Counted from the first letter of the stretch, positions 41,217-54,370 are shown. The stretch is 64,000 nucleotides of DNA from Emydura subglobosa (GCA_007922225.1 ML680097.1:124001-188000); one strand, 5' to 3'. The notes: generated by a model from the letters alone, not told the origin. Translations and numbers: made by a program.

Positions 41217-44020
41217 GAGGAGATGCCGTTGCCAGGGGGATCCCCCCCTCCACTGAACGGGTGCTGAGCAGGCAGCCCGGAGGGAAGAGAGTCCTGTCCT
41301 TGGCGCTCTCGGTAGCGGCAGGTGGGGGAGATCATAGACCCAACATGATGGCTGGGCTTAGAGATCATTGCACCTCTGCTGCCATGCGGGGACAGCTCTC
41401 CAGCCGGCCTGTGTTACACAGAACATCTACCTTGATTGTTATCTGCACTGCCTTTCTCCAGCTCTGTTGTCACCAGTAGTTACACTCCAACTCCATTTAG
41501 TGACCCTCGTTTGTCCCTCCCCACCTCCCAACGCCTCCTTCCTGTATTTCCCTCCCCCAGAAGTTTGCACACTTGAGAACTCAGCTCAGTGTCGGCGTGA
41601 GCAGGGGTGGAAGCAGCCAGGCCTCTGGATATCCGGGCCAATGACCATCCACCGGGTCAGAGCACCCGTGGGCAACTGGCCAACAAACCAGTCCCTCTCT
41701 GCCACACTCAGAGGATGCGAAGCTGGGTCCCTCTTCCTTTTATTTAAATGTGTGTCCCCAATGATCCCGAGAGCATCTGCTCGGAGAGGGGAGAGTTGGA
41801 GGCCTTCATATCCTTATTCCCAAGGGAGCTCCCCCTCCGAGTGCCGGGATGAGAAGAGTCCATGGCAGGGGATTCTGGATCGAGGAGCCTGTTTGGTTAC
41901 ATAGAAAGATTATATTTTATTTTTGTTCTCCAGATGTTATTTATTTAAATGTTACGATGCCAACTGGGCTCCCCTTGGGGAGCTCCACACTAAGCTTTAA
42001 GTTCTGAGAAATTACACTGACGGTTATGTCATAAGGGAATCTGGGGGAGCAGCGTTCTGCCCTACTGCCTTCCTGTCCTCCCTCCACAATGGAGCTGCGC
42101 TCTCAAACTCCTGCACTGATAAGTTCTTCAGAAGGTGTTGTTGCTACTGCCTTTCATAGAGAGAAGTCCTCAGCTGGGAATCACCTGGAGAAGTTTGTTT
42201 CTATGTGTGGTGGGACTTCACTTCCCTCAGCGAGCCTGGCTGTGAATCAGCTCTCCCAGCTCTGCTGCTGGCCCCATGTGTCCCTACCATTCCAGTGACC
42301 CCGTGAGATACCCTCCGGTCTGCCAGAGCAGTCAGGAGGTTTGGAGAGAGGGCTGGATGGCATGCAGAGCTCAACAAGCCATGGTCAGATGATGGAAATG
42401 GCAGCTCCTTGGAGTAGCACTTACTAGAGAGCTCAGTACCTAATCACAGAGAAACCAAAGCTACTTATCTCCCAGTGGGCCGCCCTGGGCCAGAATTGTG
42501 AATCATTCGCCACTTCGAACCCTGTCCTGGTGATCAGGCAGCAGGTGAAGCAGATTCCTTGAGACAGAACAAGTCTGCAAACATCATCCACCTTGAAGGA
42601 ATTTTCCAGTAAAGCGCTGGCTGCGATGCTCCCCACTTCGGCCAGCAGAAACATCAGGGGGCAGCAGCACCCAGGAAGAGCCAGCCAGGCCCAGGTGGGC
42701 TGTGGAGACCACCACAGTTCAGGAGCTAGCCCATTATGTCTACAGCCCTGCCTCCTGATTTCCTGCGTGCGGGAGGACCTGTCTGGCTCTGCTACCTTCA
42801 CTACAAAAAGGGCCAGATTGTGCTGCCATTTGTTTGTGACAGAGCCCGAGTCTTGCATCACTTCCTGCTTTGGGGCTTGACACCACTTCCTGGTGGCGGA
42901 GAGATGCCATGGAGCTGCAAGCCCCTGAGGCTGTAATGTCAGTTCTCTTTCACCCCCTCTATGCAGTAGCAACACGGCTCCATTCTAACACACCTTCGGA
43001 AGCACCGATGGAAAGTGAAAGATGAGATCTCCAGGACTGGCCACTCCCAGCGGGGATGGAAGATCTCAGGCGGCTGGGATGAAGACTGAATTTCTCAGGC
43101 ACCTGGTGGCAAATGAAGGCAGTGAGGCTCAGGATCAGAGTTCATATGGTGCTGGTACATGACGGGAGGGGCCTTTTGGGGCCATTGTCACCTTCCTGGG
43201 AGAGGGATGGGTGCTGCCAGGCGCCAAGGACTCCGAAGGGGAGTGGCTGCTTTAAAACCTTGAGAGCACGGGGTGCTTTAGTGTCCATGGGGTCTGGCTG
43301 TTCTATTTATGGAGAGCACTGACCACTGGTAGCAACCTGTGCACAGATCTGCTCGGGCAGAGAGAAGCAGAACAAGGGAAAGGGTATGGAGCAGGCTTAG
43401 GTCAGCCATCAGACCCTGCAAAGATTATCTGGCTCGCTCTTCTATGGACTTGAGTTTTATTTCCTCTGGCCCTTTCTTTCTTTCCCATCCTGCCCCTGCT
43501 TTGCAACCTCCTCTTATTTCCCATCTGCTCTCTGAATTCAATACATCCAAGCACCCAGCAGCTGAGGAAAACCCATTGCCTTGGGTGGCTTTGCCTGATT
43601 TCCAAAGGCCTTCTCCGGCCAGTTGCAAACGTTAATTTCAATGCACTGTTCACATCCAGCCCTCCCCAGCCAACAGGTATTTCCACGGCTTTCCCCTTTC
43701 CCGCTGATGTATTACGTTCACTTGGTCTGTTTCCAAAGGAGGGATTCCTTGGACCTCCCAGCTTGGCAGAACCTTCCTCCCATATCCTAAACTTTGGGAT
43801 GTTAAACCAGCATTTTGGCTGGAAAACAACAGTCCCAGTGGACCTAAATGCTTGGACTGAACCCCTCATTCACCATGTCACTGGACTGGAGTATTATGTA
43901 TACTTATATAAATATGCCTGGGAAAGGCTCCGGTTGGGTATTTATAATCTGTATATTTTAATATATATATATTATATATATATATACATGCTGCACTCTA
44001 TTGCCAAATTCTTGTGATAC
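41217..44020 (+). other. EVI5L: Probable EVI5L 3' untranslated region (extent uncertain)
   Basis: Directly follows the EVI5L stop and contains no recognised repeat. It has AU-rich stretches (ttatattttatttttgttct and ttatttatttaaatgttacg near 41910-41960, and a TA-rich run at 43900-43990). No canonical AATAAA is seen inside it. The end point at 44020 is a guess; the transcript could be shorter or extend to the AATAAA at 48715. Confidence 0.35.
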
Positions 44021-44570
44021 AGCCCCCGCTCCAGGGAATGCGCCCACCAGAGCGCCGCAGCCTCCCACATGAGCTGATGGTGATTCACGTGCAGGGCTTT
44101 CTCTGCCATCGCCTTTAGCTAGCCAGATGCCACTTCACTACACTGGGGGACCTGTTTACAATAGCAGATGGCTTGTGAATCCATTTGCTGGTTACCGAGG
44201 TCATGCGCGCCGCCTTGTTTTATTTATTTTGTATAGCACCAGCCAAGGACTAGCAGCTTCAGAGAGCAGCCTTAAGGTAGGAGCCTTTCTGGAAATACAG
44301 GGATTGATTTGGAGGTTCTTCTCCCTTTGATTTCAGTGGAGTTACATCAGATTAATGCTGGAGTAACAGATCAGAATGTGTCTCATAGGGCCAAGTCGAT
44401 TGGCGTTTATCTGGGCCTTACCCAGTAAAGTGACTGAGAGTTTTGCCTAAGAAAGGACTTTGGCATGTGGCTCTTTTTAAATGCCTCTGCGGCAATGTTC
44501 CAAAATCCTGCAGCTGGCAGTGGCCAGAGCTGGGGGCACCGTACTACATCTCTTACAGGAGCAGTGTGTC

Positions 44571-44707
44571 TGCACCAGATCTTCAGCTAGTGTAAATCAG
44601 CAGAGCTCCATCAGCCCCGGCACATGTGCTAATTTACACCAGCTAGCGATTTAGCCCATTGGCTCCAGCGGAGTAACACTAATTTACACCAACTGGCGAT
44701 CTGGCCC
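44571..44707. repeat. Palindromic repeat, two joined copies
   Basis: gatcttcagctagtgtaaat, gctaatttacaccagctagc, actaatttacaccaactggc and gatctggccc: two right arms in tandem. Confidence 0.55.
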
Positions 44708-44709
44708 TC

Positions 44710-46800
44710 AGTGCTTAGGTAAAACATGTCTTTGAAGTCAGTGGGAGCTTTCTTGAGTAAGTCTCGAGTAAAACCTGAGTAAATTCTTCATGGCCTCTAG
44801 TTTGTCTCTTTGACTTCGCTGGGAGCTTTGCTTTAGTCAGGAGCTCAGGATCAGCCCTTATTTTCACACCCTTTCTGAGAAGACAGTCCCTTCGGGTGTG
44901 TTTCTCACATACCAGCAGACTTCACACGTCCCACCTTGCCATGGAGCGTGACTGCTGTAGTGAGCAGAACCCTGCTCTGCTGGGCTGGGCTGGAATCCTC
45001 TCCTCACTTACACCCAGGCGTGACTCAGCCCCGCTGGTTTCAGTGGGGTCACACTGGAGTCAGTAATGGCAGACTCTGGGGTGCAGGAGGGCGATTGGGG
45101 TCCAGATGCCCCCCTCTCTTCCTGCATGCCCACTTCCACAGCCATCCCACTGGGCAGTCAGGTGGGCGGGACCGGCTCCCTGTCTCCCTTGTAAGGAATC
45201 AGCTGTCAGGGAGACCAGACCCTCCTCAGGGCTTCACCCCAACCATAGAGGTGCTGGGCCATGAGGGAGGGGGGTAACATCATTCCCTGGAGATGGCATG
45301 AGCTGACTCCCAGCTTAGCACCCCTTCTCCTTGCTCAGCTGGGGGGAGGGGAGGGACTCCCTGCAGCCTAGAGGAGGTCCCAGGTTCAAGTCAGCGTTTC
45401 AGCAACATGCATGACTCTGCCATTGCTGACTCCCGTGCAGCACCACTGAAATCAGCAGAACTGCGTGGACGTAACCAAGGGCCGGATCCCAGCAGAGCAG
45501 GGCTAGAGTCTGCTCCCTGTAGCGGGGCACTGGGTTACTCCTGTAGGAGCCATCAGAGCCATAAAGAGGGCAGAGAAGAGACTCTCCTCCCTTGACTGCT
45601 CTCCCCTGGGGCCGGACCTGGAGAAGAACTGCAAGGCGTGGCCGGCCACCTGCGTTCTGCCCCCATTGCTGTGGGTGGAAATGCTGAGCCAGTGGGCATC
45701 AGAGTCGAATATTGTCCAGACTCCCGAGTAGCCTTGGACAACATCTGCTGTAAGCAACCCCTCAGTTGCATCAATGGCAGCAAGTCCCTGGCCAGCATGG
45801 ACCCTTGCCCCACACCATTTGACACCTCCATGCACGGTGCCCCCCAGCAGCAAAGCATCCTGGGGCTCCTGCCCTGTAGTGTCCGGGAGCTAGGGCTTCT
45901 GGGTAACTTGCAAACAACAAAGCTCTGCATTGTGGGGTGGACTTGGTGGGAAGGATCTGGCTAGCATCCCAGCCACCATAGATAGGACCAGTTCAGCTAC
46001 AAGCTCCTTCCCAGGCGCTCCGTGCAAGCGGGGCACTGGGGTTGCCGGTGGCTGTTATACATGGGTAAGTGTTGCAAGTTCAAGGCATCAGATAAAGGGT
46101 TTTTTTGCAGTGCTCCCACTGCTCCATGGGTGTTTGTCCTATCAAAGCTGTGTTGCTGTTGGCTCCGTTACGCAGGCAGCCTACTGTGTGACCCCCACTG
46201 CATTGCTGGCCACGATAGCTAGTGGCATGGTTTTGGATCATGATTAAAGCAAACTGAACTGAATTTAGAGGGGAAAATCCACCGCCTCCCCCACATCCCG
46301 CAGCTCTGGCAAGGTTCGCTCCCAAGCCACTCCTGTTGGGGTTTTTTGGTTTGCTTTTGTTTTTTCCTGTATGATTTTTGAGTAGCAACTAAAACAAGGT
46401 GCCAAAAGTTGACCTGCTCTGTGCTCTGTAGTAGGCTGCAGCTGCGTAGATCTGAGAAGGCAGTATCCAGGATGGCAGGGCAGACCTGCTCACTGACGTT
46501 CACCCATGCCCGTCCCCTCCCCGGCAACAGTGTAAGTACAACACATCATGCCGTGGGCAAACCTGGGCCGGACCTTTTCCCCTTCACTCTAGCTGTCCCT
46601 AACCTGGCTGCTTTGGTCTCCTCGCTGCTTCTTCAACTGCCTGCCTGCTGCGAGGATCCATCTTCCTCAGATGTAGATGGGACTGGCCACTGATGTAGGC
46701 AGTTGCAGAGAAGGCTGTGGGCAGCGCAGATGAGGATGCATAGACATCACGTGGGTGCTTAGTAGCTATGGGGGACCTCACCTGAATTATGTCCTTTCAG
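44710..46800. other. Intergenic, no supported feature
   Basis: No exon, RNA gene or well-preserved repeat recognised. Short open frames here lack any family signature. Confidence 0.4.
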
Positions 46801-46807
46801 GAGGGAG

Positions 46808-47000
46808 GGGCGTGGCCAAGGAGGTAGATTATGGCCTAGGGGGAGCCCTGGGTCTCCTATATTCCAATCCCAGCTCTAACTCCAGATTGCTCCATGCAAG
46901 GCACTCCCTCCTCCTCTCTGCCTCAGTTTCCCCATCTACTGTTGGGGTGGCTAACTGTTATGCTTGTAAAACACTTGGAATGTGGAATGTGCTGTGCAAA
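46808..47000 (+). repeat. MIR-like SINE
   Basis: ccaaggaggtagattatggc, ccctgggtctcctatattcc, tctgcctcagtttccccatc and taaaacacttggaatgtgga, in MIR order. Confidence 0.6.
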
Positions 47001-47009
47001 TTATTGTTA

Positions 47010-47232
47010 GGTGTATTATGGCGGTGCCTAGAGGCCCTAACTGAGATCAGGGCCACAGCGTGCAGGGCACTGCACGGACACGCTTAGTAAGAGACAGTCG
47101 CTGCTCCAGAGAGCTTACGGTCTAGACAGACAAGATGCAGGGTGGGAGGAAAAGTGAGGCCCGGAGAGGGAAAGGAACTTGCCCAAGGTCACCCCATAGG
47201 GAAGTTCAGAGAGGGCTTTTAAACTGCTACTA
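47010..47232 (-). repeat. tRNA-derived SINE, reverse orientation
   Basis: tattatggcggtgcctagag, gccctaactgagatcagggc, agtaagagacagtcgctgct, gagagcttacggtctagaca and ggaacttgcccaaggtcacc. It abuts a forward SINE, giving a head-out inverted pair. Confidence 0.68.
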
Positions 47233-47831
47233 ATTTATTGAGTTTGGGACTCAAAAAGAAACAATGAAGGTGGAACAAAATCAGAGCCTGAAGTTCAACC
47301 TGGACTCCCCCGGATGTTGGGGCACTTGGAGCCGGGGCTTGGGTTCAAATCCACCTTGAGGAAACACGTTTTGAGAAACCCCCAAAAGTTGGGCAAAACT
47401 TACAAGCAAAAATGTCAGAGGTTTCCACTGCTCGGATCTTCTGTCCGTACATCTTGTGCCATCAGTTCATTCTTTAATAGAGGCCGCAAAGCCACTGTGC
47501 TGTTAGGGCATTAACAGCTCCCACATGCCCCCCTACAGTTCTGCCCCACTTCCTAGAGGACAGTCTCCCATAGGGCAGACCCAGAGAGAAAAGGCCCACA
47601 GAGTGATCAGGACCTGCAAGGATATGTAGCGTAGGACTCAGCTGTCACATGAGCTGACCCAGGTTCAGTCTCTGCACCTGGATGCCGGGGAAGAGGCCAT
47701 AGCTAGAACCTCTCCATCCCCACACCCTGCCGAGTAAGGAGCGGTGCTGATGGGCCAAATGGGAGACTGTGGAGGCCAGGAAGCAGAGAGTGTGGATGAT
47801 TGAGTGGAGGAGATCATAAGGACTTAACGAT

Positions 47832-48010
47832 TCATAGATTTCAAGACCAGAGGGACCATTATGATCATCTAGTCTGACTTCCTACCTAGCACAGGCCAGA
47901 GAGCTTCCCCAAACAATTCCCAGGGCAGAGCTTTTAAAAGAGTATCCAGCATCGCTTTAAAAATTATCCGTGATGGAGAATCTACCCCAATCCTGGTAAA
48001 TGGTTCCAGT
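47832..48010 (-). mobile_element. CR1 LINE 3' fragment (older subfamily), reverse orientation
   Basis: ttcatagatttcaagaccag, agggaccattatgatcatct, agtctgacttcctacctagc and atccgtgatggagaatctac. Confidence 0.65.
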
Positions 48011-48714
48011 AACTGCTCTGGGAATCAGGGGAACCTCCAGGGCAGGTGCAGTTAGACCAGGGGATGCTGGCCTGTTCTCAGATACGTGGAAGGGTATGGA
48101 TCAGCAATCGTGGGACCAATCCCTAGCTGACATAAATCAGTGTCACTCTGTAGGAGTAAATGGGCCAGATCCCCATCTGGTCTACACTGGAGTTGCCAAG
48201 TTCCCTCAGCTGTGGAACGGGCCCCAGTTTTTCCATCTCTCCACAGAAGGTAGCAATGAAATGTGAGTGAGATTGAGGAGGGGTTAGCAAGGCTTCCCAC
48301 CATCGGGGAGAGTCATTACCAGCACCCCCCCACACACAGGGAATCCAACAGACACCGGCACCTCCCTCGCTGGCGATCGATGTGCCAAGGCATGTCAGGT
48401 GGCGCCACTTCCTCGGCCTGGATGCTGCCTTCCCACGAGGTGCGCCTAGCTCGGCCGTGGGGAAGCCCACTTGGCGCCATATCCAAGAAGCAGGTTGCAG
48501 TGAATTTTGTTGGTTCATTTTGATGGTACCGTAACTTCCCCCGATGGTTCGACCGCTCCCAAACTCGTGTGTCTGGTGTATCTTTGTAGCGGTGACCCCT
48601 CCTCCTCTCTGACTGTAACCTTCGTCCTCTTCAGCCCACGCCCATTTTAAAAAAAAAACTGACTTGTGCAAAAAACATCTGTACTTTCCAAAAAAGAGAA
48701 AAAACATCAAAAAC

Positions 48715-48720
48715 AATAAA
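48715..48720 (+). terminator. Candidate polyadenylation signal AATAAA
   Basis: aaaacaataaactatttaca, followed within about 15-60 bp by U/GU-rich sequence (tgtcttactaactctgtggc, gactctgtggggca). The preceding 70 bp (A-rich, ctgacttgtgcaaaaaacat) looks like a transcript 3' end. It could end a long EVI5L 3'UTR or an unrecognised noncoding transcript. Confidence 0.35.
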
Positions 48721-48844
48721 CTATTTACACTGTCTTACTAACTCTGTGGCTCTGGACTCTGTGGGGCACTTCTGCTCCAGGAATGGCTGGGAAAGCCTGG
48801 CAGGTGCATCTGGAAAGCTACAGCATGTTCAAAATACCATCAGC

Positions 48845-49445
48845 AGATTGGCCAGAAAAGACCATTGTGATCATCCAGTCTGGCCTATATAACATAAGCC
48901 AGATAACCTCACCCAATGACTCCTGCATCAGCCTGTATCTTGTGGTTGAGCTAGTGCATGCACACACAGAGCCCTGGTCTACACTGATCTGGCGGCAGTC
49001 AACGGAAGTTCTGCACGCTACGCAGTGTAGGCTGCATAACTCCCGTTGACGGCTGTGCTTCCCTTCTGCCCCGTGTCTTCACTGCGCTATGCCAACAGGA
49101 ACTGCGTTCCTGTCAACGCAGCGCCACGCCACTAGAGGGAGTGGTTTACCAGCATCGACTTCTGGATCGACTGAGCGGGTCTTCACTGATTGTTCAGTCG
49201 ATCCAGATAGGTCGATCTGACAGTGGTGACTTTGCAGCTGTCAGTGTAGACATACCAAGAGAGAGAAAGATACTGTCACTCTTGATTTAGTCTTTCAAGT
49301 GAGGGAGAATCCATCGCGCCTCTTGGGAAATTGTCCCTGGAGTTCATTCCCTTCACAGCTAAAATACACATTTTATTTCTAGCCTGAATTTATTTAGCCT
49401 CAGCTTCCGGCCAGTGGATGTTCTCTGCCTTTGTACTCCGGCTTG
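48845..49445 (-). mobile_element. CR1 LINE fragment interrupted by a MITE
   Basis: Left part ccattgtgatcatccagtct and aacataagccagataacctc (48860-48968). Right part agagagaaagatactgtcac, gggagaatccatcgcgcctc and tcagcttccggccagtgg (49258-49445). Both are antisense CR1 of the older subfamily also seen at 47832. Confidence 0.55.
48971..49257. mobile_element. Non-autonomous DNA transposon (MITE), copy 2
   Basis: Begins ccctggtctacactgatctg and ends gtcagtgtagacatacc, giving inverted ends ggtctacact / agtgtagac. It shares caacaggaactgcgttcctg, cgactgagcgggtcttcact and tcagtcgatccagataggtc with copy 1 at 12728-12995. Confidence 0.6.
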
Positions 49446-49599
49446 GATTATCACAGTGATGGCAGAAGGCTGCTCTTATGACCAGCAGCCAAAGGCTCCA
49501 AGCAATCCAATGGCTGGAATTTAAAGCCAGACAAATTTAGACTGAAAATAAGGTGCTGATCTTTAACGGTGAGGGGTGACTGACCTCCAGAAATTACCT

Positions 49600-49775
49600 A
49601 GGGGCATGATGGATTCTCCACCTCGTGATCAGAATTTTTTTTCAAAGAGCTACTGTAGCTGAAGCACAAGATATGGGCTGGATGCTGGAATCCCTGGATG
49701 CGATGCTCTGGCCTGGGTTATGCGGGAGGTCGGACGAGCTGATCATAGTGGCCCCATCTGGTCTTAAACTCCATG
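49600..49775 (+). mobile_element. CR1 LINE 3' fragment
   Basis: ggatgctggaatccctggat, tggcctgggttatgcgggag, gtcggacgagctgatcatag and tggccccatctggtcttaaa match the 3' end of the older CR1 subfamily, in sense orientation. Confidence 0.6.
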
Positions 49776-49809
49776 CAAGGGGGTGAGGGGAGAACTGGTA
49801 TGGGACATA

Positions 49810-49901
49810 CAGGGCCAGATCTTCAGGGGGTTGTAAATCAGCATCCCTCCTCTGACTTTAATGGGGCAATTCTGATTTACATCAGTGCAGGATCCAGCCC
49901 A
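49810..49901. repeat. Palindromic repeat copy
   Basis: gggccagatcttcagggggt, tgtaaatcagcatccctcct, tctgatttacatcagtgcag and gatccagccc. Confidence 0.55.
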
Positions 49902-50785
49902 GACTCTTTGCCATCTTGGTTACTGGCGCAGAGCCAGCCCAGACCAGTGAGTGAAAATTGAGGGCGGATGTTTGGTGGGTCTGAGTCCTGGTCCTTGTCG
50001 GGCTGGTGTCCACGTCACACCGACTAGTCCTAACTGGCCGCTGCGCGGCCGCGGAGCCGTGATTGAGTGCGCCATAGAGGAAGACGTATGGGGCAAGTGA
50101 CCCGTCATGGCCTATTGGGAGAGGTCTTCTCTCTCCAGAGCACAGCAGTCAGTCCAGCCCCTTTTCCACGCTCTGAATCCAGGCTTCGCCCACCCCTGAG
50201 AATAACTCACACCGAGGGTAGATTCAGCAGCACTCACATGCCAATCCCGTGCCAATCATTCAGAGGGACTGCCCTCTTCCCCCGTGCTGAGCGGGCTCTC
50301 ACCAAGTGACCCTGGCCAGATGTCCCTTTGCTCCTTGCCGGGGCTGCTGAATTCAGCCAGGACTCCTGCTCCTCACCCCATGGCTTCAAGCCATAATCTG
50401 GCCCTGCTAGCCGTTTGCCTGGGTATCAGGGAGCCTCTGAGCTTCCCCTCCATAGAGACAAGGCAAGCAGTGGACAGGGCAGGCTGGAGTATCTTGTGCA
50501 GCTGAGTTGCCGCTGGCTGTGCCTGCCAGGCTCCTAGCAGATCAGCTGCCCCAGTGTTGGAGGGCACGAGCCAACCTTTAGCTAACGAAGGTTAAGTAGA
50601 AACTTTCCCTGGGAGCAGATTAATTCCATTATTGCCTGCACGGGGCATCCTCTGGAGCTGGCTACTGCTGCAGGTGGGATACCGAGCCGGATGGGCCCGT
50701 CAGTGTGAGCCAGGCTGGCAGCTGTGTAGATGTACTCAATTATTGCATGCACCAGATGGTTTGACTTGCTGCTCGAGAGATGATC
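49902..50785. other. Intergenic, no supported feature
   Basis: Nothing recognised; ordinary composition with short unrelated frames. Confidence 0.4.
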
Positions 50786-50787
50786 AG

Positions 50788-51215
50788 GGGCCTGGAGCAC
50801 AAGACTTATGAGGAGATGCTGAGGGAACTGGGCTTGTTTAGTCTGCAGAAGAGAAGAATGAGGGGGGATTTGATAGCAGCCTTTAACTACCTGAAAGGGG
50901 GTTCCAGGAAGGATGGAGCTAGGCTGTTCTCAGTGGTGGCAGATGACAGAACTAGGAGCAATGGTCTCCAGTTGCAGTGGGGGAAGGTCTAGGTTGGATA
51001 TTAGGACAAACCTTTTTCCCTAGTCGGATGGTGAAGCACTGGAATGGGTTACCTAGGGGGGGGGGGGGGGGTAATCTCCATTCCTAGAGGTTTTTAAGGC
51101 CCGGCTTGACAAAGCCCTGGCTGGGATGGTTTAGTTGGGGTTGGTCCTGCTTTGAGCAGGAGATTGGACTAGATACCTCCTGGAGTCCCTTCCAACCCTC
51201 ATCTTCTATGATTCA
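50788..51215 (+). mobile_element. CR1 LINE 3' end
   Basis: [40 protein letters not shown] and [20 protein letters not shown] in frame, then a run of 13 G at 51058-51070 within the coding remnant, and the terminal gattggactagatacctcct and cttctatgattc. Confidence 0.88.
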
Positions 51216-53330
51216 GCAGAGCAAAGGCATCGCCCCTGCTGCCCATTCAGCTCTTGCACTGAGCCAGCCGGCCCGGCCCAGAGCGAGATCTGTGCAAACA
51301 GCCTCCCGGCTAAGCCAGGAAGTGGGCAGGGGAATCAGGGCTCCCGTGAGTCAGAGCAGAACCAGACAGCAAAGGAGTGAAACTGGCTCCTGGCTGACAG
51401 GATGCTCGGAGGTGCACGCTGCAGGAGGGACTGAAAGCTGGACCAAGCAATGCTTAGACGGGGGGTCAGCTATTAGCCAGCAGGTGGGTTTGGAAGAGCT
51501 GACTGAAGGTGGGGCTTTCCATCAAGATTTTAAAGCCTTGACTGCCTGTGTGAAGGCCTTAAATAATAGTGTGTGTGCTGGCCAAAACCTACCCCCATGG
51601 CTGTGATTCAAGCTGGAAGCTCCACCCCAGAGGTGGTTGCACTCCAGCGGACTGGGTGTACGTCAGCTGGGACGGAGGGGCCTGCTCTTGCCTTCTTCCA
51701 TGCCCTCCTCTTTACATTTTCAGGTCTATAGGAGAGGAACTGGCAATAGTGCAGGCTTCCTGCTGTTCTGTTTGCTGGGGCCCAGCCACGCTGCTCCCAT
51801 TTCCCATCCATATCGACCATCCCCAGCCATTGCAGGGCTGGGCTCATCTGTTACCCGCACCCTAGGGCACCCCACCTTTACCCCAATCCGTAGGACTCAA
51901 GGCATAACCGGGTTAAGGCATTCCCTTCCCTTTCCCAAGCCATAGAGCTCCAGGGGAAAGGCATCTGCCCTTACCCAATTCCCACTCTAGAACTCAGGGT
52001 CACCTGTTCCCAGCCCGTACAGCTCCGGGCGTAATTCTCTGCAGCTTAGCAGGATCTGTTACCAGTGAAGGAGCCTGCCACAGTAATCTCTTTATTCTCT
52101 GTTTATTACCAATTGCCAAAAGAGAATCCACACGCTCAGCGAACAATGCTCACCACTCCCAGTAAGGCTGACAAACTTCTCCTGGTGGCCGATCCAGATT
52201 AGATCATCTAATGGCTGCTGTTTCTCCTGCTATGGCTGCTGCAGCTTAGCCCAAGAACGAGGTCTAAGCCTCGCCAAAAAACAAGGCCTCAGACCTAATG
52301 CATCCAGCGCGTCTCCTGTCCCTCTGTCCCTATCAACCCTTCCCACCACAGTGGTCTCTCCTTACCGGCTCTGTCCACACACCAGCCATGCCCACCACTC
52401 TTGGGTGAGGGTCTCCCCATTGATCTCAGCCCCACTGCAGGCTTTGCCTTGGCGCCCCATGGCCTCATGTGTTCTGTGTATCCTCCACAGCTGCCCGCAC
52501 AACTCCTGGACATGCCTACGGGGATCCTCCCTCCCCAGAGCCCTCGCCGCAGCCATGGAGAACCTTCAAGCAGAGGGACGGTGTCGGCCACGCAGCCCCC
52601 CCAGCAGCCCTCCCTCACCTTGCCCCGGCCCCTCCTTTCTGAATTCCTAACGCAGCTCACGGGGCCTTGAACCAAGCCCCTGGGCAACGCTCGGCTGCAC
52701 AGGGAAGAGTTGACGTTTGTCATCAAGCGTTTGACTGAAGCCGAGAGACCAAGGTGACGGGCCAGGCCCGGAGGGGCAGGGTTTGCTCTGCCCCACCTCT
52801 CTGTGTGAATGGGGCTAGTGCTGGTGAGAATGAGAGGGGAGCCTGCCCGGAAGGCGGAGGGGTGGCGCTTCCCCCTGCCCGACCTTTAGCCTGGTGGTTC
52901 GAGCACTGAGTTGGGATGTGGGTGACCCCTCTTCAAATCCTACGTCCCAGCCCAGTACCCGCGACTGTCCTAAAACGTAGCAGGTGGGACCGCTGCCTTC
53001 TCTGGCTGGGTTTGGAACAGCACCTCAGTGACCTCTGAGGCCACCTACCGGCTTGGGCCCCGCAGCTGAGACGGCCGCGCCTCTGCTTATCTTCCCCGGT
53101 TTCCAGCTCGCTCTGGGGCTGAGGCATCTGGTCACATGGAGGGAGGCAGCCGTGCACACGCCCAGGGCAGAAACTTGGAGCCAACAGACATTTTACTCTG
53201 AAATTAACAGAGGTGCCGAGTTTAGGCGTTTGCCGGTTTGGTGCAGGGGTTTTGTGGATCACGAGGGTGCATAAAACTGCGACTTCGGCCTCGGTTCCTC
53301 CACTGTCAAAGGGGGGATGTTGAGCCGTCC
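51216..53330. other. Intergenic, no supported feature
   Basis: No exon or clear repeat seen. Frames such as 52295-52726 on the - strand show no domain signature. Confidence 0.4.
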
Positions 53331-54214
53331 GTTGTCTGTCCCGCCTAGTTAGATTGTAAACTCCTGGGAGCAGGGCCTGTCTCTCTCCCTCGGCGTCTAT
53401 GCGGCACCTGGCCTGGGAGAGATCTCCATCCCGGTGACAGAGCTGGATTCGAGATCGCCTTTTGTAGGCCCTACACCAAAGCACTGCCTCCTGCTGGCCG
53501 TGCAGTGAACGAGCAGTTTTCAGAGCACAGATTTCTGCCCAGATAGGCAGAGAAACCAGCACTGCCGTGGGTGCGTTACAGGCTGGTGGAAAGAGCGTAA
53601 TTCACAGCTCAGGGACGTCTCTAAGCTACAGAGCGGGGACAGTCGGCACCATTTGTCCTGCCTTGGGACGAGAGCGAGTCCAACCAACCTCAGACCCCCT
53701 CTGCTGACGGCCCCATTGAAGTGCAACACCCCCCAGCCTCTCCCCTGGATGCACAGCTGGGTCGGGGACTGTTGCTACCAGACCCAACCCCCCCTTGGCG
53801 CTGGCCAGTCGTCTCTGCCTCACAGCTGGCAGTTGGGCGCCTCTTCATATCAGAAGGAAACCAGCTGTGGTTTGCAACGGGGAGCGTTGGCCTGATTGGC
53901 TGCGCGTCACACGGGTGCTCTGCCCTGCCCCGGCTCTGGGGCTGAGGCAGTGGGATAGCCACCCGCAGAGGTTCCCCCACGGCACGGAGGCTGCAGGTGA
54001 GTGAACCTGGGGGTGGGGGGCGAGGCCCAGCCGCTCGCCGTAGCACGGCTTCCTTACTGCCAGTGGATTGTGTCTGGCCAGGCTGGGTACAAGCGGGGCT
54101 TCCACATGGCAGGAAATAGCGTGGAGCTAGGTGCAATCGGGGCCGGTGTGGGCAGTACACCTTGCAGGGATGGCTGCAGGGAACAGAACCCAGGCGGCCT
54201 GACTCCAGCCCCCT

Positions 54215-54370
54215 CCTGTAACCACTAGACCTCACTCCCCTCCCAGCGTTGGGAATAGCACCCAGGAGACCTGACTCCAGGCCCCCCTTCCTGTACCCAC
54301 TAGACCCACCCTCCTCCCAGAGCAGGGCGTAGACCCCAGGCGTCCTGCTGCCCAGCTTCAGCGTGCCTTA
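54215..54370 (-). repeat. Tandem SINE-head units, reverse orientation
   Basis: Two units of 'cactagacc...ctcccag...gggaatagcacccaggagac' with ctgactccag, then agaccccaggcgtcctgctg. Confidence 0.5.
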
